NCBI GenBank assembly: GCA_002382445.1
Contig: DGAQ01000074.1
Span: 21,403 to 34,782, forward strand
Direction: 5' to 3'
DNA length: 13,380 nucleotides
Source: Porticoccaceae bacterium UBA4026
GTDB lineage: Bacteria; Pseudomonadota; Gammaproteobacteria; Pseudomonadales; Porticoccaceae
Both the position numbers and the translations under genes were made by a program. Shown piece after piece: positions 1 through 7,318 of this stretch. How positions within the stretch are numbered: the stretch's first letter is position 1; every line of letters begins with the position of its first letter. Below the pieces are notes generated by a model that saw only the letters and a program-made list of their open reading frames with translations, had not been told where the DNA came from and searched no databases.

Positions 1-859
1 CACTTGCTTGGTTAGCAGCCAAATTGTGTAATAACAGTTCAGAAGAAGGTAATTTAACCAGAGCCTTAGAATAAGAATCCAAGAAATTGTCGTTTCCGGT
101 CTGAAAGTAAAGTTGGTTTAATGAACGGTGGGCGTCCATGAATTCAGGTGATCTATCGATTGCTTGTTTTAAATAATTTTCTGCGACGTCAAAATTATCG
201 CGATCATAGTGGTGCAGACCTAAAGCATACTCGATACCCGCTTTATCATCCACTAGAGCTAAGGCTTCATCTAACACAGTTCGAGCGCCAGCCGCATCAG
301 CTTTCAGAACTAAGCCTTTGGCCTGATAAATATAGCCCTCTGTCAGGGTCGGATATTCTCTTTGGAAAGCCAGACTTTGGCTAACCAGGCTCTCTACATC
401 CTTTGTTTCAAGATACAACTGCAGAAGGCTAGAAAAGGCGCTGGGTTCCTGTTTTATTTTTAGGGCTTGAGTTATGCAGGTTTTAGCTTCATCCCAGTCC
501 AACATCTCTTTGGCCAGCAAGCCACGATTAAGCCAGGCATCACTAAAAGAAGGTGAAATTTCAATTGCCGCTAAATAAGTTTTATTGGCTTCAGTAAAGC
601 GACCCATTGCCTTTAACAAATTAGCTAAATTTGAAAGTACAACCGGTTGCTTCGCAGAACAGTTTAAACTGCCTCTAAAGTACTCCTCTGACTTAGCATA
701 GTGATACTTAGACTTGGCAATAAGCGCGGCCAAATGCAATACGTCAGGATTTTGAGGGTCTGAGGAAAGGGCTCTCTCTATTTCGCCTGTTGCAACCTCT
801 AACTGCCCCGCTTGAAATGAGCTTAACGCCTGATTGAACATTTCCTGTAAGCTGGCCAT
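1..859 (-). CDS. TPR-repeat protein, C-terminal part beyond window edge
   Basis: The minus strand is open from an ATG at 859 to the window edge, giving 286 residues with no stop; the C-terminus lies outside. An in-frame TAA lies 21 nt upstream of this ATG with no other usual start between, so the start is fairly safe, although no Shine-Dalgarno sequence is visible. The protein is almost entirely helical tetratricopeptide repeats: around residues 13-40 (SSFQAGQ...DPQNPDVL), 76-105 (NLANLLKAMGRFTEA), 108-137 and 212-243 (HHYDRDNFDVAENYLKQAI). No signal peptide is seen, so it is probably cytoplasmic. It begins 48 nt after the SapC-family gene and is probably co-transcribed with it. From family knowledge, TPR proteins next to SapC genes often carry a C-terminal 2OG-Fe(II) oxygenase or sulfotransferase domain. 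That part is not in the window, so the catalytic function is unknown. Confidence 0.85.
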   Translation of the reverse strand, partial: MASLQEMFNQALSSFQAGQLEVATGEIERALSSDPQNPDVLHLAALIAKSKYHYAKSEEYFRGSLNCSAKQPVVLSNLANLLKAMGRFTEANKTYLAAIEISPSFSDAWLNRGLLAKEMLDWDEAKTCITQALKIKQEPSAFSSLLQLYLETKDVESLVSQSLAFQREYPTLTEGYIYQAKGLVLKADAAGARTVLDEALALVDDKAGIEYALGLHHYDRDNFDVAENYLKQAIDRSPEFMDAHRSLNQLYFQTGNDNFLDSYSKALVKLPSSELLLHNLAANQAS

Positions 860-907
860 ATTAACTATTAGACTTGTTTAAATTAATTACTACCAATGCT
901 AATCGTC

Positions 908-1669
908 TCAGAGCGCCGGGATTCTAGCAATGAGTTTAGTCCAATTCTCTTGCGAAAAAAGCTGACCATAAATATAGCCGAGATACCTCTTTTCATGGAG
1001 ACTTGTCAGTTGGTCTGACGACAACGCGTCTAACTTATCGCCATTAATGGAGATGTAGTTAGCAAAATTTTTGTTTTCTCCATTAATAGATTGACCTACA
1101 CGCTGCTCACTTAAGAGGCCTAACTCTAATACAGTTTGCATGAAATCTTGAGTGGTTTTTCGGTCACGCTCGTATTGAACAGAGAAATCAACCATTGATT
1201 GAGCGGCTTTGGAAATACTGCCATCTTCGAAAAAAGGAAGGTCGCTATTTTCTAATATCCCGTCAGAGGCACGATCAATCACCACTGCGACCTTATCACT
1301 CTCACCCTGGACGGTAGCAAACGGATAACGTCTTAAATAAGCGGGTATGTAATACCCACTTTCCCAAATACCATCATCCGAAACGAATGGATTTTTTCCC
1401 TGCTCTGTAGAGAACACAGCCAGCGGCTGACCATTGTCAAAACCTGAAAAAACAATCGGATAAAATTTCTGAGCTGACGGAATTTCGGAGATAACCAGAG
1501 GAATGGAAATAATCTTTGCCGCAAAGGCATAGGGTGCTTTAGGCATCGACCAACCCAGTTTCTCGTGAGCTGCTCGATCTAAATACTCCGGTTTTTGATA
1601 CAAAAACATACTACCTTCTGCCGGTGTTCCTGCGCTGGCGCCTTCTTTTGATTTTACTGAATCAGTCAT
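908..1669 (-). CDS. SapC family protein
   Basis: A 253-residue protein of the SapC family (Pfam PF07277), recognised by the N-terminal pattern of this family: a YxxPExLdrxaHeklg-like segment (residues 25-39), then FAAKIISIPL, YPIVFSG (70-77), a phenylalanine- and valine-rich stretch on the use of the protein's own product, and YIPAYLRRYPF (107-117). Length fits the family (about 230-260). The start is supported by GGAAG six bases before the ATG. The family is named after a Campylobacter S-layer-associated gene, but its biochemical role is not established. In marine and freshwater proteobacteria such genes commonly sit with tryptophan-halogenase-like flavoproteins, TonB-dependent receptors and cupin or oxygenase genes. 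Here the only visible partner is the TPR gene downstream. A perfect inverted repeat lies 38 nt upstream of the start and may regulate the pair. No signal peptide is evident. Confidence 0.88.
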   Translation of the reverse strand: MTDSVKSKEGASAGTPAEGSMFLYQKPEYLDRAAHEKLGWSMPKAPYAFAAKIISIPLVISEIPSAQKFYPIVFSGFDNGQPLAVFSTEQGKNPFVSDDGIWESGYYIPAYLRRYPFATVQGESDKVAVVIDRASDGILENSDLPFFEDGSISKAAQSMVDFSVQYERDRKTTQDFMQTVLELGLLSEQRVGQSINGENKNFANYISINGDKLDALSSDQLTSLHEKRYLGYIYGQLFSQENWTKLIARIPAL

Positions 1670-1706
1670 TGGCTACTTCCTTAACCTGTTTATCTTAGCG
1701 ACCTGA

Positions 1707-1730
1707 ATTAACACTCCATTTAGTGTTAAT
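1707..1730. promoter_or_regulatory. Perfect inverted repeat upstream of the SapC gene (candidate operator)
   Basis: Two 9-base arms, ATTAACACT and AGTGTTAAT, are exact reverse complements separated by 6 bases (CCATTT). The element lies 38-61 nt upstream of the SapC start codon, where a dimeric regulator would act. No U-tract follows on either strand, so a terminator is unlikely. The regulator is unknown. Confidence 0.5.
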
Positions 1731-1781
1731 CAGTGCTCCTATTCGACTACCGTAGACTATCATACCAAGAGCATGATTAAG

Positions 1782-2270
1782 TCATTTGATACGTGTCACT
1801 CCAATCGATTTCTTATCGTCGATACGCATCACGTAATAACCCATAAAATTCTTTTTGATCTCTACTGACGGCGAGTCTGCTTTATATCGCCATCGACCCT
1901 TGAGCCTCTGGCGCCATACCTGTCCATTACTCAACCTAAACAGAGTGGCACCAGTCCAACCTTCAAAGGCACCTTCTATTGATGTCGTAATAGTCTCCTC
2001 ACTGCTAGGCTGATCCATTCTTTGTTGGCTCGATGGCTGCTCAGCTTTAACGAGGGTTAATCTATCCTGGATTGGTTCCCGCGATTCTCGTATTTTTACC
2101 CATTGATACAACCTAGCTAATTCACTATCAGACAGCTTTGATAAACCCATTTGATTGAAGTCGGCCGCTGACATCTCCGACCTGAGGTCTTCGACATGTC
2201 CATCCGAATAAGCAATCTGACTTCCTAATAAAATCAAGCATCCAATAATAAATTTTTTTAAATTTTCCAT
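1782..2270 (-). CDS. Small exported protein of unknown function
   Basis: A 162-residue protein that I do not recognise. The first 22 residues look like a Sec signal peptide: positively charged MENLKK, a hydrophobic core (FIIGCLILLG), and a likely cleavage after the IAYS region. A longer frame opens at a TTG at 2300, but the ATG at 2270 is preferred because AGG lies 9 bases before it and the signal peptide then starts cleanly. The mature N-terminal half is polar and helix-prone (LSDSELARLYQWVKIRES). A low-complexity Gln/Ser/Glu linker (about 77-94) follows, then a compact C-terminal segment (about 103-162) with GATLFRLSNGQVWRQR and GYYVMRIDDKK, which suggests a small beta-rich domain. The LFRLxNGQVWxQ pattern recurs in short uncharacterised gammaproteobacterial exported proteins. 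It is probably periplasmic. The next feature upstream is a decayed gene, so it is likely transcribed alone. Confidence 0.75.
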   Translation of the reverse strand: MENLKKFIIGCLILLGSQIAYSDGHVEDLRSEMSAADFNQMGLSKLSDSELARLYQWVKIRESREPIQDRLTLVKAEQPSSQQRMDQPSSEETITTSIEGAFEGWTGATLFRLSNGQVWRQRLKGRWRYKADSPSVEIKKNFMGYYVMRIDDKKSIGVTRIK

Positions 2271-2360
2271 CAAAAGCAACCTAAAAGTTATTTTAGTCAA
2301 TCATAATCTAAGTCATACACTCTTGGGAAATCAGTTTCCATCACTTAACGATAACTGCTG

Positions 2361-2866
2361 TCATTGTTGCTTTTTAATCCAAGACCCAACCGGCTCCTCC
2401 AGAATCTCCAGAGGCATAGCCCGTTAAGCAGAATCATCTCATGGAATTCTCTGATATCAAATTTCTCACCCAGTTGCTCTTCGGCCATAGCGCGGAACAT
2501 CTCAGCTTGAAGTCGGCCCAAATTTCCCAATGGATAGTCGTCGTACATACTCATATCCTCTGCGGCAATACGTTCAGAATACAAGGCCCATCCCTCTGAG
2601 TAGGCGCTAAAGGGGCGAACTTTTCGCAAGAATGGAACATTCTCAATAAGCTGCGACGCCGACAGCTGAAAGTGGTGACCAGGAGACCCTTCGTGGTACA
2701 TCAAGGTTGGACGTGTCCAGCGAGGACTGTCTTTAGTATCTTTTTGATTGATGTAAAAACGTCCCGGTGCAGACCCATCAAAAGCAGGTGGTCGATAGTA
2801 ACCGCGAGGAGCCGAATCCTGCGCTTATTCTGGGACTCTCAAAATTTCAAGGGGCTGTGGCGGGAT
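2361..2866 (-). pseudogene. DUF885-family metallopeptidase-like gene, 3' remnant
   Basis: Only about the last 165 codons of a gene whose family (DUF885, PF05960) normally has about 550-600 residues remain. Diagnostic pieces in order are LEILRVPE, GYYRPPAFDGSAPGRFY, the metal-site motif YHEGSPGHHFQ (HExxxGHH), the conserved FSAYSEGWALYSE, and GRLQAEMFRA. Two lesions are visible. A TAA at 2825-2827 interrupts the conserved PEY-AQD region where a Tyr codon is expected. Near 2415-2422 (GGGCTATG on the coding strand) one base is missing; correcting it restores the typical C-terminus NG-MPLEILEEP...SWIKKQQ, ending at the stop at 2361-2363. The 5' three quarters are absent, replaced around 2850-2880 by a different gene. 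Uncorrected, the longest open piece spans 2345-2824, and it is unlikely to make a working enzyme. The intact family is predicted to be exported zinc hydrolases. Confidence 0.85.
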
Positions 2867-2867
2867 A

Positions 2868-3063
2868 GTTAAGATGCAGGTTTTCAAAGGGAATGCCCAA
2901 AGCCTGCTTAGAATTATAGAAAGTTGTTTTCTCCTTGAGCACGCCATGAGTGATATCACAGAGCGCGCAATGAGTTTGATCCGTTAATTGACCAAAAACA
3001 TACTGAAGCTCGCCAATAACGGGGCCATTAGCATTGTATTATAATGACCAATTTATCACCCAC
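2868..3063 (-). pseudogene. 5' remnant of a small CxxC-motif protein of unknown function
   Basis: On the minus strand, a frame from 3035 down to the fossil junction encodes YNANGPVIGELQYVFG, then HCALCDITHG (a CxxC pair within a His/Cys-rich motif), and ends near LGIPFENLHLN. This resembles the N-terminal half of a small (about 140-150 aa) uncharacterised bacterial family that starts with a VYNAxxG segment followed by an HCxLCxITHG-like motif; the match is from memory. The likely start is the GTG at 3063, with ACGAGG six bases before it, giving VGDKLVII. One extra base in ATAATAC near 3036-3041 then shifts the frame before YNANG. The second half of the family sequence is missing, and the frame runs directly into the DUF885 remnant (stop at 2847-2849). 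So the gene is both frameshifted and truncated. Confidence 0.6.
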
Positions 3064-3080
3064 GCTTAACCTCGTCCCGG

Positions 3081-3107
3081 CGTTTAGCTAGTCTCTACGT
3101 CTAAACG
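3081..3107. other. Hairpin just downstream of the decarboxylase gene
   Basis: CGTTTAG and CTAAACG form a perfect 7-bp inverted repeat with a 13-base loop, starting 7 bases after the decarboxylase stop codon. On the minus strand the hairpin is not followed by a T run; a short ATTTTT follows it only on the plus strand. It may protect the mRNA 3' end or be a weak terminator. Confidence is low. Confidence 0.3.
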
Positions 3108-3113
3108 ATTTTT

Positions 3114-4286
3114 CTAGTCAACTAGAACTATATTAGGTATAGGGAAACCATTGAAATCACAGGCACATGAAGTGCAGTAGGCGCCCAGGTTGGTAATAAA
3201 CACCAAGTCCTCTACCTCCATGTTTGAGGGAAGACTATGTTCGCCAAAGACATCAATGGAGTCACAAGTAGGACCTGCCATGGTCCATAAACTAGGTTCG
3301 CCGGCACGCTGGCTGACTATATTGGAGGGAAAGCCTCCCGCTAATTCCATTAATCCACCGTAGGTACCAGTATCGAGATATAACCAACGCTTATCATCTC
3401 GTGTCGCCATACCAACAACCTGAGTCACTAAGCAACCTGCCGAGCCGACTAAAAACCGGCCTGGCTCTGCCATTACCTGAATCGAACTCGGAATAGCCTC
3501 AAGCTCTTTATTGATGGTCGTGCCAATCTCTGTAATACCGGGTTCGATGCCAGTAAACTGGACAGGATAGCCTCCCCCAAGATTCAAAAGCTCTGGCGTC
3601 CAGCCGTTATCTTCAAGTTGAGCGAAGATGTTTTTTGCACTGCGAATCCCTTCGACCCAATTATTGATATTGGTGCACTGTGAGCCAACGTGGAACGTCA
3701 CTCCGGTAATCTGCATGCCAGTATTTCTTGCGGCTTCAATCGTTGCAAGGATGCCGGATGAACTCGCGCCAAACTTACCAGCAAGTGGCCAGACTGACCC
3801 CTCATTGCTCACCTCGGTGCGCAAATATAACTTAGCATCAGGTTTAATAGTCGCTATCTTTAAAACTTCTTCTGGAGTATCCACAACAAACCACTGAATT
3901 CCTGCCGCTGCCGCCTGTCTGATAGAGGCAGGCGATTTTATTGGATTAGAGTAAAAAACAGTTTCTAGATTTACACCCAGATCAACCATAGATTGCAATT
4001 CGGCTGATGAGGCAATTTCAAAGCAACAGCCCTCTTCTTTAAATATGCGTAGAATTTCGGCATCCGGATTAGCTTTAACTGCAAAATGCGGGCGCACGCG
4101 AGGCATGGCCGCAATAAAGCTTCGGGCGTTGGATCGCAGACGTTGCTCAGACACAGCTAAGACCGGGCCGTCGTAGTTTTCAGTGCAGGGCATGCTAAAG
4201 GCTATCTGCTCTCGAGTATCCTTCTCAAACATCGTCCTTTGATTAGTTTCCAATACAGTGTCCATTTCTTTCATCGCCGAATCCAT
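3114..4286 (-). CDS. PLP-dependent ornithine/lysine-type decarboxylase (Orn/DAP/Arg decarboxylase family 2, fold type III)
   Basis: A 390-residue cytoplasmic enzyme expected to decarboxylate ornithine and/or lysine to putrescine/cadaverine. Visible family landmarks: FAVKANP with the Schiff-base Lys71, the CCFEIASSAEL strand (87-97), FHVGSQ with His199 stacking on PLP, LNLGGGYP (235-241) and EPGR (274-277) for phosphate binding, LDTGTYGGLMEL (304-315), GPTCDSIDVF (338-347) with the catalytic Cys341 donated across the dimer, and GAY (368-370) near the end. Length matches short bacterial SpeC/LODC enzymes (about 390) rather than the 700-residue fold type I decarboxylases. The C-terminal CTSCACDFNGF is unusually cysteine-rich where homologues carry Thr/Ala/Ser. 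The start has AAGGAAAT about 8 bases upstream. It is transcribed divergently from an Lrp-type regulator across 130 bp, which suggests control by that regulator. Diaminopimelate decarboxylase is less likely given GPTCDS. Exact substrate cannot be read from sequence. Confidence 0.88.
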   Translation of the reverse strand: MDSAMKEMDTVLETNQRTMFEKDTREQIAFSMPCTENYDGPVLAVSEQRLRSNARSFIAAMPRVRPHFAVKANPDAEILRIFKEEGCCFEIASSAELQSMVDLGVNLETVFYSNPIKSPASIRQAAAAGIQWFVVDTPEEVLKIATIKPDAKLYLRTEVSNEGSVWPLAGKFGASSSGILATIEAARNTGMQITGVTFHVGSQCTNINNWVEGIRSAKNIFAQLEDNGWTPELLNLGGGYPVQFTGIEPGITEIGTTINKELEAIPSSIQVMAEPGRFLVGSAGCLVTQVVGMATRDDKRWLYLDTGTYGGLMELAGGFPSNIVSQRAGEPSLWTMAGPTCDSIDVFGEHSLPSNMEVEDLVFITNLGAYCTSCACDFNGFPIPNIVLVD

Positions 4287-4416
4287 CTTATATTTCCTTT
4301 TGCAGAAGCCTTTAATTATCAGTATTTTACGGGTATAAACTGTCGATTTGTATTGCTAAAGCTGTAAATTTGCTTATTATTACTTATCATTTTGTAATAT
4401 ATAGGATCATATTGCC
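4287..4416. promoter_or_regulatory. Divergent promoter region between decarboxylase and Lrp-type regulator
   Basis: This 130-bp AT-rich gap separates two divergent starts and must hold both promoters. A plausible plus-strand -10 is TAATAT (4395-4400), but the nearest -35-like TTGCTT (4370-4375) is 19 bases away. Near 4363-4372 is GTAAATTTGC, a near-palindrome with an AT core, the kind of site Lrp/AsnC proteins favour. AGGA (4403-4406) precedes the regulator ATG. Exact promoter positions are uncertain. Confidence 0.45.
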
Positions 4417-4845
4417 ATGAAAAACCAACAAGTTCTGATTAATCTATTACAGCAAAATGGTCGCCGTTCAATTTCTGATTTAGCCAAGCAATTAAACTTG
4501 AGTCGTGCAACTGTGCAGCAAGCCATGGAACGTCTTGAGCGGTCAGGCGTAATTCAAGGCTACACGGTAAAAATCAACCCTCATTACGATCAGCAAAGAG
4601 TTAGCGCTTATGTAATGATTTCGGCAGTGTCACAAAAGACACCCGATATTATTCGGCAAGTTCAAAAACATCCCCAGGTGGATATGTTGTGTACTATAAG
4701 CGGTCAGTATGATCTTATGGCCATGGTGACGGAGTCTACGACCGAAGCATTAGACCGGGCAATTGATTCAATAGCTGCACTAGACGGTGTTGAGAAAACC
4801 CTAAGCCATATTGTATTATCGAGAAAAAAGGATCGGGCGAGCTGA
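4417..4845 (+). CDS. Lrp/AsnC family transcriptional regulator
   Basis: A 142-residue DNA-binding protein with the two-domain Lrp/AsnC layout. The N-terminal winged helix-turn-helix spans about residues 3-50 (LLQQNGRRSISDLAKQLNLSRATVQQAMERLERSGVIQGY). The ligand-binding RAM domain spans about 63-137, with the signature GQYDLMAMV (96-104) that forms the amino-acid pocket between dimers. Length is slightly shorter than E. coli Lrp (164) and close to AsnC-type members. Such proteins form octamers and usually respond to an amino acid. It sits divergent from the decarboxylase and upstream, in the same direction, of the NhaC, M28 and M20 genes (46 nt to nhaC). The natural inference is that it senses an amino acid handled by this locus and controls both sides, probably including itself. 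The effector is unknown. Confidence 0.9.
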   Translation: MKNQQVLINLLQQNGRRSISDLAKQLNLSRATVQQAMERLERSGVIQGYTVKINPHYDQQRVSAYVMISAVSQKTPDIIRQVQKHPQVDMLCTISGQYDLMAMVTESTTEALDRAIDSIAALDGVEKTLSHIVLSRKKDRAS

Positions 4846-4891
4846 TACTAGCTGCGACTCTAAATAAATCACCATCAATGAAGAACCACCA

Positions 4892-6361
4892 ATGACTAAA
4901 TCGAACCGAATAATCAAGAAGCCGAGTCTTGTTGACGCGCTTATTCCCGTTATTGTGCTTATTACTATGCTCGCAGCCACGGTTTATGTATTCGGCTTAG
5001 ATTCATTCGGCCCCAATCAGGTCGCTTTGATTTTGGCAGCAGCAGTGGCAGCCATGATCGGCATCAAAAACGGGTTGACCTGGAGCGAAATCGAAAAAGG
5101 AATGGTTGAGACAATCAGTATGTCTCTGCAAGCCTTGTTAATTTTATTAATGGTTGGATCTCTGATAGGTAGCTGGATTTTATCGGGCACCGTTCCCACC
5201 ATGATTTATTACGGCGTCGCGCTAATGTCACCAGACTATTTCTACCTAACAGCCTGCCTAGTATGTTCGCTTCTGGGCTTTAGTATCGGCAGTTCATGGA
5301 CAGTCGCTGGGACCCTAGGGGTGGGCTTGATGGGTATTGCTGCTGCCTTGGATCTATCTCCAGCGATTAGCGCCGGTGCCATCATCTCTGGCGCCTACTT
5401 CGGCGACAAGTTATCACCCCTCTCTGAGACCACAAACCTCGCTGCTGCAGTCACAAGTAATGACCTATTTGATCACATACAACACATGTTGTGGACAACC
5501 ATTCCGTCGATTTTAATTACTTTGTCTGTGTTCTTTTTTATGGGCATAGGAAGCAGCTCTAATGTCGTTATCGATGACATCATTGCCCTACAAAACGCCA
5601 TGGACCAAGCATTCACCATTCACCCTATTATGCTAGCACCGCTGGTTTTACTTTTGGTGATGGCGGTTAAAAAACTACCGGCCCTGTCCACTTTAATCTG
5701 CGGAACAGTTGCTGGCTGTGCTTTTGCTGCTATCTTTCAGTGGGACGCAGTGATTGCACTTGCCGATGATGCCAATCTGTCCGCTGCCGCCGCTGGTTTT
5801 AAAGGCGTATTTAGCGCTATGTTCCTAGGTTATAGCTCAGTCACCGGCAATGAATCTCTAGATGCGCTTCTTTCCAAAGGAGGCATGAGCAGTATGCTTA
5901 CCACTATTGGCTTAGTGATTAATGCAATGGCCTTTGGCGGCGCAATGGCGCGCACTGGACTATTGGCAAGACTCGTCGAGGCAGCCTTAAGTAGAGTTAG
6001 ATCCGCTGGGGGTTTAATCGCGGCAACAGTGGGAACATGCATCGGCACAAATATATTGGCTGCAGACCAATATCTTTCGATTGTGATTCCGGGGCAAATG
6101 TTTGTCGAGCCCTATAAAGACCGTAATTTAAAGTCTATTAATCTATCTCGGACACTGGAGGATTCTGGCACCTTGACCTCAGCCTTAGTGCCGTGGAATA
6201 CCTGCGGCGCATACATGTCAGCCACCTTAGGTGTTAGCACTTTTTACTATGCCCCCTTCGCCTTCTTTAATATTCTTTGTCCTATTATTGCCATCATTTA
6301 TGGTTACTTGCTGATTGCAGTACCTAGTATTGATGAACCAGTAAATAGCCGCGCGGACTGA
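4892..6361 (+). CDS. NhaC family Na+/H+ antiporter-type transporter
   Basis: A 489-residue inner-membrane protein with roughly 11-12 hydrophobic helices (for example 16-36, 42-58, 78-98, 115-133, 200-218, 240-256, 330-350, 455-478). The diagnostic sequence is GDKLSPLSETTNLAA at 171-185, the hallmark of the NhaC family (PF03553), with TxGTxxGxxLMGIA-like glycine-rich segments before it (about 138-150). Members exchange Na+ for H+ or, as in the malate/lactate antiporter MleN, couple Na+/H+ to an organic anion. The gene follows the Lrp-type regulator by 46 nt and is 17 nt before the secreted M28 gene. This makes an organic substrate such as an amino acid or its derivative plausible, but that is inference. 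GAAG lies 8-9 bases before the ATG. Length is typical for the family. No damage is seen. Confidence 0.88.
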   Translation: MTKSNRIIKKPSLVDALIPVIVLITMLAATVYVFGLDSFGPNQVALILAAAVAAMIGIKNGLTWSEIEKGMVETISMSLQALLILLMVGSLIGSWILSGTVPTMIYYGVALMSPDYFYLTACLVCSLLGFSIGSSWTVAGTLGVGLMGIAAALDLSPAISAGAIISGAYFGDKLSPLSETTNLAAAVTSNDLFDHIQHMLWTTIPSILITLSVFFFMGIGSSSNVVIDDIIALQNAMDQAFTIHPIMLAPLVLLLVMAVKKLPALSTLICGTVAGCAFAAIFQWDAVIALADDANLSAAAAGFKGVFSAMFLGYSSVTGNESLDALLSKGGMSSMLTTIGLVINAMAFGGAMARTGLLARLVEAALSRVRSAGGLIAATVGTCIGTNILAADQYLSIVIPGQMFVEPYKDRNLKSINLSRTLEDSGTLTSALVPWNTCGAYMSATLGVSTFYYAPFAFFNILCPIIAIIYGYLLIAVPSIDEPVNSRAD

Positions 6362-6378
6362 TACTCAGAACTTAATCT

Positions 6379-7278
6379 ATGCGACCAATAAAAATTCTAT
6401 CCATATCAGCCTTTTTATTGATTGTATCGGTTGGGTCTCTTGGCGCTGAAGAGCAGTTTAGCGGAGAGCGAGCTCTGCAAAATATTGCTACTCAGCTGGC
6501 CTATGGTGCTCGCGAGCCGGGGAATGTGGCAGCCAAACAAAACACTCTTCGGTATATCCAACAAACTCTAGAGACCCATTCAAACCAGGTCACTAGCCAG
6601 ACGTTCGAAGCCCACGGTTTGAAAGGCACTAATATTTGGGCCAGTTTTGTCAATCACAAAACCACAGGAAACACCGGACGTATTATGCTAGGTGCTCACT
6701 GGGATACCCGTCCTAGGTCAGACCAAGAAACTAGTCCCACCAAACAAAAAATGCCCACACCGGGTGCCAATGATGGTGCATCAGGTGTCGCGGTGTTGTT
6801 GGAGCTAGCACGTATATTTGCTGCCAACCCACCCCCTGTGACCCTAGACTTGGTGTTTTTTGATCTCGAAGATATGGGAAATATCAACAATCTTCCATTC
6901 TCAATTGGCTCCAGAGAATTTATCTCACGCAATCCCTTTTATCGTCCTAGTGCAGGCGTCATTCTTGATATGGTATGCGACAAGAATTTATCCATTCCAA
7001 AGGAGCTGTACTCTAAGACGCAGGCGCCAAAACTGTTGAACCGAATTTGGGCAATAGCTAAAGCACAAAATGCCACCGCTTTTAGGGATAAAGATGGCAG
7101 CTACATTCAAGATGATCATATACCCTTTCTAGAGGCAGGCATCCCAACGGTTGATTTAATTCACTACCCATTCCCTAGTTACTGGCACACCTCAGAAGAC
7201 ACCCTCGATAAATGCAGCAGCCAAAGCCTGCAACAAGTTGGAAATGTGATATCGTCACTGGTGTATGGTGTGCCGTAA
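6379..7278 (+). CDS. Exported M28-family zinc enzyme, glutaminyl-peptide cyclotransferase-like
   Basis: A 299-residue protein with a signal peptide (about 1-23, SAFLLIVSVGSLGA) and an M28 fold. The metal and catalytic residues are all present: His107 and Asp109 (GAHWDT), Asp132 (GANDGASG), Glu164-Asp165 (FFDLED, general base and zinc ligand), Asp197 (LDMV) and His270 (YWHTSED). Beyond generic M28, the C-terminal block QDDHIPFLEAGIPTVDLI (244-261), followed by YPFPSYWHT, closely follows animal glutaminyl cyclase (QPCT), which has QDDHIPFL, then PFPxxWHT. The protein may therefore convert N-terminal Gln/Glu to pyroglutamate in the periplasm. A plain aminopeptidase with this fold remains possible, since bacterial M28 members keep two zinc sites and all ligands for both appear intact here. 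It starts 17 nt after nhaC without a clear Shine-Dalgarno, so translational coupling is likely. Confidence 0.82.
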   Translation: MRPIKILSISAFLLIVSVGSLGAEEQFSGERALQNIATQLAYGAREPGNVAAKQNTLRYIQQTLETHSNQVTSQTFEAHGLKGTNIWASFVNHKTTGNTGRIMLGAHWDTRPRSDQETSPTKQKMPTPGANDGASGVAVLLELARIFAANPPPVTLDLVFFDLEDMGNINNLPFSIGSREFISRNPFYRPSAGVILDMVCDKNLSIPKELYSKTQAPKLLNRIWAIAKAQNATAFRDKDGSYIQDDHIPFLEAGIPTVDLIHYPFPSYWHTSEDTLDKCSSQSLQQVGNVISSLVYGVP

Positions 7279-7303
7279 TCAAGGAAAAATAACCATTAAC
7301 AAC

Positions 7304-7308
7304 AGGAG
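7304..7308 (+). promoter_or_regulatory. Ribosome binding site that sets the M20 start
   Basis: AGGAG lies 10 bases before the ATG at 7319. The in-frame ATG at 7265 lies inside the end of the M28 gene, lacks a Shine-Dalgarno and would put 18 polar residues before the signal peptide, so the 7319 start is preferred. Confidence 0.7.
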
Positions 7309-7318
7309 TTTCAATAGC

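Noticed and set aside
2345..2704. Apparent intact 119-codon gene
   Set aside because: It is the middle of the DUF885 remnant; the true C-terminus is in another frame and the frame upstream holds an in-frame stop, so it is annotated as part of a pseudogene.
4878..4895. Five-codon leader (MKNHQ) whose stop overlaps the nhaC start as ATGA, resembling the first codons of the Lrp-type gene
   Set aside because: 13 of 15 bases match the Lrp gene start, but the match does not extend further and no Shine-Dalgarno is present; chance is the simpler explanation.
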